Origin: Symbiodinium natans
Taxonomy: Eukaryota > Sar > Dinophyceae > Suessiales > Symbiodiniaceae
Direction: 5' to 3'
DNA: 64,000 nt
Assembly (NCBI GenBank): GCA_905221605.1
Contig: CAJNDS010002309.1
Coordinates: 248,001 to 312,000, forward strand
Shown here: positions 21,601-27,200 of the stretch, one piece after another
Layout of the letters: each line of letters opens with the position of its first letter
How positions within the stretch are numbered: the stretch's first letter is position 1
Translations under genes and position numbers: made by a program
Notes under the pieces: model-generated
Seen by the model: the letters and a program-made list of their open reading frames with translations, nothing else
The model's database searches: none
What the model was told of the DNA's origin: nothing

Positions 21601-23550
21601 GGTAGTAGGGGAACCCATGGGAAGCTAAACCCCTGTAAAGAGCCTTGAACAACCGCGCCACGGCCCCAGATTCCTAACTCGAAGCGCTGAAACCCTTCAG
21701 GGTTTTTGGCTTAGGGTTTGGGGTAGGGTTACCCTAACCCCTAAACCCCAAACCCAAAAGCCCTTAACCCCGAAACGAGCCGCACAAGCACTGAGCCTGA
21801 ACAGGATTGGTGTTTACCTCGACCTTTAGTTTTAGTTATTATGTGAAGTACCGCAGATCAGGGGTACCTTTTTTAGGGTTCAGGGTTCAGGGCTTTGGGT
21901 TTATAAGGGTTTAGGATAGCAAGCATTTGTCACCCTAAACCCTAAACCCTGCACCCTTAACCCTAAACCCTAAACCCTAAACCCTAAACCCTAAACCTAT
22001 TTGTTGAGGGGTCCCTGTGTTTGGTAAAGGCCAGATTTTTGCGGCACCTCGAACTTGCTGATCAACCAACCCTAGTATCCCAACAAGGAATGGAACGGAG
22101 GGTTTAGGGTTTAGGGTCTAGGGTCTAGGGTCTGGGTAGGGTTCAGGGTTCAGAGCCGCCACGGGTTTACCAGGGTCCTGGTGACAGTCTGTGTGTTTGT
22201 CGTAGGGTTTGAAGGCCTGACTACCCCGGTAGGCAACCCCCTCCCCCTTCTGCAGCAACACTTAACCAAGGGAATTAACCTAAGGCTTGTTGGGCTCTGT
22301 GGGTCGTAGCCCTAAACCCTAAACCCTAAACCCTAAACCCTAAACCCTAAACCCTAAACCAGTCATCTTGTGGTCTACCGAATCCGCCCTTGCCTTCTTC
22401 ATGATCTTGACCCCAGAGAAGCGGCAGAAGGCGCGGAGAACAGGGAGGAGCCTGGGTTTAGGGTTTAGGGTTTAGGGTTTAGGGTTTAGGGTTTAGGGTT
22501 TAGGGTTTAGGGTTTAGGGTTTAGGGTTTAGGGTTTAGGGTGAGTGACGGAAAGTGCCTCCCCTAAAAGCGAGGGAAGTGTCGTGAGAATGAGGATAATA
22601 TTAGAACAAGTGCATTAATTCTATGGGAAGTGAATGACATGAACGCCACAACATGAGAATTCTAAATGTTGTATCATCATGAGATTTCCTAAAGAATTAT
22701 TCCGGGCCACAAAGTAATTTATTATTCGAAATATAGGTGAGAAAAGAGTGCTAAATCCTAGAGTTGGATGAATGACTGGAGGGCCGTATAAGTATATTGT
22801 CTAGAAAATATTTTAGTATAATGCACAAGAAGCCGCTCTTGACAAAGGAAAATTCCACTGGGCGCACATGTGGCAAAGGTGACTGACGCCACAGCAGATA
22901 GGACCTGCCGCAACGCTAATTTACCTGCTCTCTGTGTTTTTGCAGCCGCCGACTGGTGTCAGCGCAAACACCCTGCGCTGCCGCCTCTTCAAAAGGGCGC
23001 TGCGTCGACAGCAGGCGAACAACTGGTTTAGGGTTTAGTAGGATTTTAGGGATTGGGTTTAGGGTTTACGGTATAGGGTTTAGGGTTGAGGGCGTGTTGA
23101 GGGTTGAGGGTTTAGGGTTATGGGCACGACCTTGCTTCAGAGTTGGGTGATATGAGGGTGCGTGCATGCTGCTGGGGGGCAAATCGCAAACCTGCTTACC
23201 GATGTGTGTGTGTATACATATTATATATATATATACATATGTGTGTACACCTTACTTAGGTTTAGGGATAACCAATGGAGCGCCCTGGAAATCTCAGCCA
23301 CCATATGTCTGTACCAGCAAGCCAGAACAAAAAGCACACACGCTGGACTTTCAAATTCACATAGACAATAAACCCTAATTTTAACCCCCTAAACCCTAAA
23401 CCCTAAACCCCAAACCCCAAACCCCAAACCCCAAACCCTAAACCCTAAACCCTATAGACCCTGAGCCGCATCAGGTGCCAAGGGGCGAGTAGGTCGCCAG
23501 CATGGGGGCTTCGTCCGTGTGGGTGTACATGATTTTGACCTCGCTTTCCC
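3604..23550 (-). CDS. Monomeric NADP-isocitrate dehydrogenase, N-terminal exons only
   Basis: Thirteen small exons in order match the N-terminal third of monomeric NADP-dependent isocitrate dehydrogenase, which converts isocitrate to 2-oxoglutarate and CO2 with NADPH formation. Exons: 23487-23550, 22394-22451, 21082-21147, 20161-20216, 18627-18675, 16336-16414, 14678-14714, 13387-13421, 12444-12476, 11690-11727, 10472-10514, 5884-5910, 3604-3658. Landmarks are YTHTDEAPMLATYS, DISLSARILATFPDYL, LPNVSASVPQLLAAIK, GSAVNPVLREGNSDRR (an isocitrate-binding segment in the family), YAQKHPH, SDGDFFSSEQS and GETQVLKAKTPLL. Phases fit at most junctions; the 16336/14714 junction is unresolved by a few codons. 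Donors are mostly GC or GA. The family is about 740 residues, and the C-terminal two thirds are not found, so the gene is either truncated at the telomere or continues in unrecognised exons. The start codon and any targeting peptide were not located. Confidence 0.85.
4506..4620. mobile_element. Family L element
   Basis: GGAGGGGCCCCCTTACTATA at the left and TATAACTAGGGTGCCCTCC at the right. Internal repeats are of the type CTTATAACCCAACTTAGGG. Confidence 0.7.
5595..5707. mobile_element. Family A element, copy 1
   Basis: Contains AATAAGGGAACCCTTTTG, TTTATAAGGGAACCCATAAC and the right end CCACCTGGGCTACC, matching the family consensus. It lies in the IDH intron between exons 12 and 13, next to a CCCTAAA array. 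The 87-aa forward open frame through it is incidental. Confidence 0.7.
5884..5910 (-). CDS. IDH exon 12
   Basis: A 27-nt microexon reading EVSSVRIEL, matching the family TTVRIEFV strand. The acceptor is TTGGCAG|GAA and the donor CTT|GTCTCC. Confidence 0.7.
6191..6484 (+). other. Unique region with open frames, no assignment
   Basis: About 300 bp of non-repetitive sequence between the nested gene and IDH exon 12. A 97-codon plus-strand frame is open, but I see no domain, splice context or family match. It is followed by a CA/TA microsatellite at 6510-6577. Confidence 0.3.
6808..9733 (-). CDS. SHQW-domain plus ankyrin-repeat protein, nested gene
   Basis: Nine exons: 9608-9733 (ATG at 9733), 8636-9455, 8523-8552, 8296-8398, 7995-8141, 7709-7776, 7593-7639, 6947-7368, 6808-6843 (TGA). 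Lengths total 1799 nt, one short of 600 codons. The N-terminus contains WVVAVRDVLDMTGRFKPHQ, then FTIFISHQWLDLHHPDPDG (a TIR-like SHQW domain typical of dinoflagellate ankyrin proteins), WLDYFCVPQ and RGWCRTELWCHF. The C-terminal half has ankyrin-type units such as FTPLHLALW, VVGTLLELRTDPN, AQVLLESQADPN and IYLLCSRADPDVRN. Phases agree at all junctions except for one base missing inside exon 8 near a T-run at about 7305. The gene sits within an intron of the IDH gene on the same strand. Function is unknown; protein-protein scaffolding or signalling is only an inference. Confidence 0.85.
7369..7592 (-). mobile_element. Family A element interrupted by telomeric array
   Basis: A 224-nt intron. 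Its outer parts are the two halves of family A (GGTAGCCAAGTAACC... and ...GGGTACCACTGGGCTACC). About 106 bp of CCCTAAA repeat (7441-7547) sits between GGGAATAC and GCGAACC, where other copies read GGGAACCCAGAACC. The telomeric array was therefore added inside a pre-existing element. Confidence 0.75.
7640..7708 (-). other. Intron made of telomeric repeat
   Basis: A 69-nt GC-AG intron between exons 7709-7776 and 7593-7639. About 49 nt are seven CCCTAAA units in the sense direction. The hexamer GCAGGC is present at both exon-intron borders, and removing the intron restores the frame for the ankyrin segment HIQAGKGVPCDVV. Confidence 0.75.
8399..8522 (-). mobile_element. Family G introner, exactly an intron
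   Basis: The 124-nt intron starts GTAGGATATGGGGGACCC and ends with the inverted version, GGGTGCCCCTAATCCTA, then CCCCTACAAGAG. The element boundaries and splice sites coincide. A second copy with about 90 per cent identity lies at 63228-63346. Confidence 0.8.
8636..9455 (-). CDS. Nested gene exon 2, SHQW domain
   Basis: An 820-nt open exon, by far the longest in the window. It opens VLKAAGLLLTWNPKMFTIFI and runs into SHQW, and ends ALSGLC with a GTGCTT donor. Conserved-looking tryptophan and cysteine clusters (WLDYFCVP, GWCRTELWCHF) support real coding. Opposite-strand open frames across it are shadows. Confidence 0.88.
9456..9607 (-). other. Nested gene intron 1 (contains family A element)
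   Basis: A 152-nt GC-AG intron holding a variant of the family A inverted-repeat element, with a C18/A13 homopolymer junction in its middle. Intron start GCCTCCAGG and intron end GCAGCCTAG resemble each other, as expected from a target duplication. Confidence 0.6.
9751..9841. mobile_element. Family C MITE-like element, copy 1
   Basis: A near-perfect palindrome: ACCCAAAGGCTCCAATGTAG at the left and its complement CTACATGGGAGCCTTTGGG at the right. The 8-bp TATTCTTA occurs on both sides (9741-9748 and 9842-9849), a clear target-site duplication. It lies directly upstream of the nested gene start. Confidence 0.8.
10472..10514 (-). CDS. IDH exon 11
   Basis: Completes methionine and reads SDGDFFSSEQSYIS, matching SEGDFFGSEKS. 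The GA donor TCA|GAGG pairs with the acceptor CAG|GAAG of the next exon, 4.5 kb away across a nested gene. Confidence 0.82.
11429..11505. mobile_element. Family B element, short copy
   Basis: The right half AATCCCTATTAAGGATTGTTAG then TATAAGGGGGGAACG fits family B. The left half is degraded. Confidence 0.55.
11690..11727 (-). CDS. IDH exon 10
   Basis: Reads DWSPDSKSKVAT plus two bases of methionine, matching AWSADSKTHVAHM. The donor is ACCAT|GCTG. CCCTAAA lies on the left and TTTAGGG on the right. Confidence 0.82.
12444..12476 (-). CDS. IDH exon 9
   Basis: Eleven codons, EYAQKHPHRNH, matching NYAKKHPHSMG. Acceptor CTCCGCAG|GAG, donor CAT|GCTCC. The array on its left is TTTAGGG, an exception to the usual flank orientation. 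Confidence 0.8.
12530..12772. repeat. TTTAGGG array, longest internal block
   Basis: About 34 nearly perfect units in the plus-strand TTTAGGG orientation, upstream (in transcript sense) of IDH exon 9. Confidence 0.95.
13387..13421 (-). CDS. IDH exon 8
   Basis: Reads NSDRRVAVPVK after two bases that complete a glycine, continuing the GNSDRR substrate-binding motif. The acceptor is CTGCTGCAG|GG. The donor is AAG|GAGC, and the next exon also starts GAG. Confidence 0.85.
13789..13898. mobile_element. Family A element
   Basis: Starts GGTAGCCCAGTAACCATACT and ends GGTGCCACCAGGCTACC, with the family core of TTTACAAGGGAAC in between. The ends are inverted repeats of each other. Confidence 0.75.
13913..14056. 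mobile_element. Family R element
   Basis: CTACCCCCTATACTACCCCC and its complement GGGGGTAGTAGGG bound a core with TAATTAAGGCTACTT and a 20-base G-run. A related copy at 21463-21625 contains telomeric units. Confidence 0.5.
14221..14326. mobile_element. Family E element, copy 1
   Basis: CTTTGGAGTAGACCCTGGAA at the left, GAGTACTCCAAAACC at the right, and GAACCCAGAACCAAAAAA in the interior. The only other copy seen is 53769-53873. Confidence 0.75.
14678..14714 (-). CDS. IDH exon 7
   Basis: Reads VLGSAVNPVLRE plus one base, the conserved GSAVNPVLREG segment that carries substrate-binding serine and arginine residues in the family. The donor is GAAG|GCCGGC. Confidence 0.85.
15541..15757. repeat. 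TTTAGGG array
   Basis: About 30 units with a few variants (GGGATTAGG, GGGTGTATGG), intronic to IDH. Confidence 0.95.
16135..16215. mobile_element. Family Q element
   Basis: CCCCCCTCCCCAAATAGC to TATTCTTTGGAGGGGTTCTT, with ACAAGGGCAATATAGG inside. Confidence 0.55.
16336..16414 (-). CDS. IDH exon 6
   Basis: Reads ELQAKGYAVPDFPAEPSTEQ then ALRPNS, matching ELQAQGYNLPDYPEEP. TTTAGGG follows on the right and CCCTAAA directly on the left, so the donor GTAGGG is made of the first telomeric unit. Confidence 0.82.
16465..16554. mobile_element. Family C element, copy 2
   Basis: Same palindrome, ACCCAAAGGCTCCAATGTAG to CTACATAGGAGCCTTTGG, directly beside the TTTAGGG array that follows IDH exon 6. It lies in an IDH intron. 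Confidence 0.8.
17085..17193. mobile_element. Family F element
   Basis: CCTAAGGGTCCATGTACC at the left, GGTACGTGGACCCTTAGG at the right, about 109 bp in all, within an IDH intron. Confidence 0.78.
17563..17633. mobile_element. Family K element
   Basis: Shares CCTGAACATGATCCTC.TAAACCC and CAAGGGCCTACC with 44414-44503 and 45872-45963. Confidence 0.6.
18008..18237. mobile_element. Long palindromic element, family O
   Basis: GTTGATAGAGGAAATCTTGC at the left and GCAAGATTTCCTCCATCAAC at the right are near-perfect inverted ends. Inner arms GACCCCGCGCCCCC and GGGGGTGCGGGGTC also pair. A third AATCTTGCACCA motif lies in the middle. Confidence 0.7.
18627..18675 (-). CDS. IDH exon 5
   Basis: Reads LPNVSASVPQLLAAIK, nearly identical to the family motif LPNISASVPQL. 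Joining with the previous exon rebuilds the lysine codon. The donor AAG|GACAG and next acceptor AAG|GAGCT share AAGGA. Confidence 0.88.
19466..19672 (-). CDS. Open fragment with CxxC, unassigned, in IDH intron
   Basis: The minus strand is open for about 69 codons, with AELLAERHTCPYESVLYREL and CKLCRNASHRGGHGLCGM. Its first 28 bases (19645-19672) recur at 15498-15527 in another IDH intron. It lies between IDH exons 4 and 5, which join in frame without it. I do not recognise the family; it could be a captured exon of another gene. Confidence 0.4.
20161..20216 (-). CDS. IDH exon 4
   Basis: Reads DDLTELGKLAKHPAANII with the first two bases of a lysine codon. The acceptor is CCCTAACAG|GAC, so a telomeric unit provides the sequence just before the AG. 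The donor is ATCAA|GCCGC. Confidence 0.85.
20770..20900. mobile_element. Palindromic element, family P
   Basis: ATACGAAGCAGGGT at the left and ACCCTGCTTCGTAT at the right. Two direct copies of ATATACACTCACCAA lie within. Confidence 0.65.
21082..21147 (-). CDS. IDH exon 3
   Basis: Exactly 22 codons, reading DISLSARILATFPDYLRPAQ then RV, matching the family DISLAGRILANFPEYL segment. The acceptor is GAGCCAG|GAC and the donor is GGTC|GAGG, of GA type. Confidence 0.85.
21187..21313. repeat. TTTAGGG array beside IDH exon 3
   Basis: Eighteen perfect units starting 40 bp from the acceptor of IDH exon 3. In the transcript they are CCCUAAA. Confidence 0.95.
21463..21625. mobile_element. Family R element with internal telomeric units
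   Basis: The core CCTTAATTAGGCTTAATTG and right end GGGGTAGTAGGGGAACCC match 13913-14056. CCCTAAACCCGAAAACC-type repeats separate them. Confidence 0.5.
22308..22362. repeat. CCCTAAA array beside IDH exon 2 donor
   Basis: Seven units, 31 bp from the donor of IDH exon 2, forming the UUUAGGG arm of IDH intron 2. The partner CCCUAAA arm is 21187-21313. Confidence 0.92.
22394..22451 (-). CDS. IDH exon 2
   Basis: G plus 19 codons reading LLPVLRAFCRFSGVKIMKK, matching the family segment LLPIVKAF. The acceptor is AAACCCAG|G, where the telomeric repeat itself runs into the AG. The donor is AAGAAG|GC. Confidence 0.8.
22542..22942. other. AT-rich unique island in IDH intron 1
   Basis: Four hundred bases without telomeric or MITE sequence and much richer in A+T than the surroundings. 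It ends with CTCTCTGTGTTTTTGCAG on the plus strand, a strong acceptor-like sequence, followed by an open stretch to 23027. No protein family was recognised. Confidence 0.4.
23487..23550 (-). CDS. IDH exon 1 (first recognised)
   Basis: Reads VKIMYTHTDEAPMLATYS on the minus strand, the start of the monomeric IDH fold. The donor is TACTC|GC, and the split serine codon is completed by the G at the start of exon 22394-22451. CCCTAAA (plus strand) lies on the left and TTTAGGG on the right. The acceptor could be after CTTAG or after GCGAG. Confidence 0.8.
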
Positions 23551-24217
23551 TAAGGGTTTAGGGTTTAGGGGTTTAGGGTTTAGGGGTTTAGGGGTTTAGG
23601 GGCTTAGGGGTTTAGGGTTTAGGGTTTAGGGCGTTCTTGGAGGTGCAAGGTACATGTTAACCAATGATAACCCCATTAAGTTCCCCAACATGGATATAAG
23701 TACAGTTCTCAGTACAGCTAGAGTTGGCTAAGAAGTACCATGAACCTCCAAGTAGGGTTCCCTGTAGCCTGGGAGAAAACACGTAATTCTGTCTTGTTAG
23801 AGATTTGGGCAGTTGCCGAAATCACGGTCCCTTTTTGGGGTCCTTGCTTGAAGGGTGCTGTACTTTATACGTATATATATATATATATATACTGCATATA
23901 TAGGACCCCAAAAAAAGACTCTAATTTACAGACCTGCCCATCTGAAGTTTAAGGTTTAGTGTTCGCCTTTATCCTAAACACAAAACGGGGGCAAGAGAGG
24001 ACCCAACTTTGGGTGCAGGCCGTAACAGTTTAGGGCCCCTTTTGTTGCAAGGTTTAGGGTTTGGGGTTTAGGGAAGGTAGTTCGTATTATCATTGTAAGC
24101 ATCTTCTTATACACGCAACATGTGTGGGAAACTTTCCAAACCCTAAAACCCTAAACCCTAAACCCGAAACCCAAAAACCCAAAACCCTAAACCCTAAACC
24201 ACTAAAACCCTAGCTCT
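23551..24217. other. Spacer between EF-hand gene end and first IDH exon
   Basis: Holds TTTAGGG-type repeats at 23553-23630, a CTTGGAGG inverted-repeat element (23638-23752), a (TA)n element with CGGTCCCTTTTTGG end (23824-23920) and degenerate CCCTAAA repeats at 24140-24205. A missing IDH start exon could lie here, but none was recognised. Confidence 0.5.
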
Positions 24218-24298
24218 TTATGCTCCTGTAGCAACTACCCAGTGCGGGCGCAAGACGTCCGGGATCTCGAAGCGGATGTTCTTGCCGAACTCATCGGC
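24218..24298 (-). CDS. Terminal exon, probable end of EF-hand gene
   Basis: Reads ADEFGKNIRFEIPDVLRPHW and then either stops after VVATGA (TAA at 24218-24220) or splices at GTAGTT (24238). The acceptor is TTTCAAGAG|GCC. No domain was recognised. Confidence 0.6.
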   Translation of the reverse strand, partial: ADEFGKNIRFEIPDVLRPHWVVATGA

Positions 24299-27200
24299 CT
24301 CTTGAAAGGGTTGCGGTGTGTAGACGACCGAGGTAGACTGGGAAAGCCCTAAACCCTAAACCCTTAACCCTAAACCCTAAAGACCTGAAGTCCGAATCTT
24401 TGGGTAGTGTAGATGAAAGGTAGGGATTTAAAGGTTGTTGATCTTGGCTATATAAACAAAATCTGCTCTGAGCTCCTTCACATGCCCTTACACAAATAGA
24501 GGGCTTGTGGTTTAGAGGCTTAGGGTTTATAGGGCGATTCTAGCGTTTAAAGGGTTTGGCGTTTAGAGTTTGCAGCTGTCAAACTAGAAGGACTTGCGCT
24601 TTCGAGCTTTCGGGTTTAAAGAGTTTTGTGCTCAGAGTTTGCAGGGTTGTGGTACATCTTAAAAACCCAAGCAGCTCAGCACTCGACAGCTGGGTCAGGG
24701 GTTAGGCTTGCAAGTTAGGGCCTGAGCCAACACAAGGGCAGACAAGTGCCGACTACAGCTACGGGGCTGAACACCCGAGCCCCAAAACAGGTTAACCCAC
24801 ACATATGTATGTATCTTACTGGCCCACAACCCAAGGAAATAAATGTTGAAACTTTCAGAATAAACTACCTTATAAGAAGCCCAAGAGTTGAAAAGTTGGG
24901 TTTTAAGCCAGTAAGGCATAGAGAGAGAGAGAGAGAGAGCGAGGAGAGAGAGCCAGAGAGAGAGAGAGAGAGAGATAGAGAAAACCATTCTATATAACAC
25001 CATGGCTCCTGGCCTTGCTTCGGTTTCGGGTTTCGGGTTTCGGGTTTCGGGTTTAGGGTTTAGGGTTTAGGGTTTAGGGTTTAGGGTTTAGGGTTTAGGT
25101 GCTCTCGCCTTCACTGGTTTGCGCGAGGGTTGTTCTCACGCTCGTCAGGGGAGAGCTGAGACTCTGTGCCCTTCTTCCCTTTACCTTTACCTCCGAAGTA
25201 AAGGGTTTAGGGTTTGCTTAGGGTTTAGGGTTTTGGGTTTCGGGTGTAGGGTTTAGGGTTTAAGGTTTCGGGTTTAGGGTTTGGGGGTTGGGGTTTGGGT
25301 GCAGGGTTTAGGGTTTAGGGTTGAGGGTTTAGGGTTTAGGGTTCAGGGTTCAGGGTTTAAAAGCTTATCAGGCTGGGTCCAGACGCAGGCCTTCTGGAGC
25401 ACGCGCAGCTTGGTGCCGGCGGGCATGTTGTCCAACCACTCTGTCAGCTCCACTGTACCATCCTAGCAGCGGTTTCTTCCCTCATTCAAGAATTCGGGGG
25501 GGGGGCCCGAATTTCCCTTCAGGGTTTAGGGTTTAGGGTTTAGGGTTTAGGGTTGGGTAAGGTATACTCCTTGATTGACGGATATTGGGCTCTTTGGGAT
25601 GACCTGCTATAAAGCCCTGCACCCGCTGATAGTCCGCAAGCACTCGTTACAAATCACTTGTGGTCATAGGAGTCCAAGCATCCTCCCTAAACCCTAAACC
25701 CTAAACCCTAAACCCTAAACCCTAAACCCTAAACCCTAACCCCTAAACCCTAAACTCTAAACCCTAAACCCTCTACTTGGAAGTTCAGGGTACTTATAGG
25801 GTTTAGGGATTCGGGCTTAGGGGTCAGGTTACCTAGAACCACAATTATAACTGTGCTTGTAAAGCCCCCAAGTATACCAAAAGTAGGTTCTAAGTAGACT
25901 TATATTTGGGGTTCTAAGTACGGTTCTTATCAAACCCTAGACCCTAAACCCTAAACCATGAACCTCCAAGTAGACCTTTATGTCAGCATTTAAGATTTCA
26001 GGTTTAGGGTGGACCTCCTCAAGCACGACATATGCCGCACACCTCAGGTCGGGTTCCCTAAGCCCCTATGAGCCCTCTGAGCCCTCTGAGCCCTCTGAGC
26101 CCTAAACCCTAAACCCTAAACCGTAAACCCTAGACCCTACAAGGAGGGGCCCCCTAGTTATAATTATAAGTAGAGTTCTAAGACCCCTAAGTTGGGTTAT
26201 AAGGATCCTAACTTGGGTCATAAGTCCCTGAAGTATAATTACGATAGTAAGGGCTTGCACATGCTGGGCGATATGCCTTCAGGGGTTGACTCCCAAGGAG
26301 TAGCCTGGGAAACGACAAGGGTGCCCCTTTCTTGCTTAATGAGGAGGAGAACGTTTAGGGATGAGGAGTTTAAGGCTTAGGGTTTTAGGATGTAGTGTTT
26401 AGGATTTAGGGTTTAGGATCTAGGGCTTGAGGGCTTAAGGCTTCGTGTCGGGGGATGACAGGCCTATGTGCGATTTCTGGACACGCAGCAGAGTTCCGCC
26501 GGAAGCACATGCGCACTCATGAGCTCAACCTACACCCGGCATTGCAATGCCTGCTTGGGAGCTCGTTCTGGTACCAAACAAAAGCTTTTGGTATCCAACA
26601 ATGAAATTACAGTTAAGGGTCCGGGTAGCCGAAGCCAGGGCCCCGGAACATCCCACCTCCCTCAGCCCCCATACGCCTATAAAGAAGCCCATAAGCCCTA
26701 AAGCCTCAGCCCTCAAACCTAAGCCCTAAGCCTCAAGCCTTAAGCCCGGTCCCATGGTCCTTGTTCAGATCCAGGCTTGCGAACAGGTCGGACACCTGTG
26801 GATCTTAGCCCTTTAGGTATAGTAGGAGAGGTTTAGGGATCAGGGTGACGAAGACCTGTTCAAGATGCGCGGTCTAAATTGGCTAGGATTCTGTTGGGGT
26901 GGAGGCCTCGACTTCTCTTTGAACCCGACAGCTCACGCGACGGCGTTCTTCGTGCAACTTCGCAATGTGCCACTTGTCCTTCGCATGCATGCTCGGAATT
27001 CTAACGTGCAATCATGGGACCGGCTAATATCGACGCATCCTGCCTGTCGCCCCTGTCAAGGCCCACAGCTTGCACATGTCATTTGCGCTTTGCAACATGT
27101 GGACCTGACGGGAGACTTCTGGATCGCAAAACGTGCAAAAAAAGTTGCCTGAGAGGTACAGTACATGCACACATGCTTCTTTGCACTGCGCAGGCTCCGG

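Noticed and set aside
24913-24976. GAGA-rich sequence as a GAGA-factor regulatory site
   Set aside because: It is a plain (GA)n microsatellite within an intron, with no associated promoter evidence.
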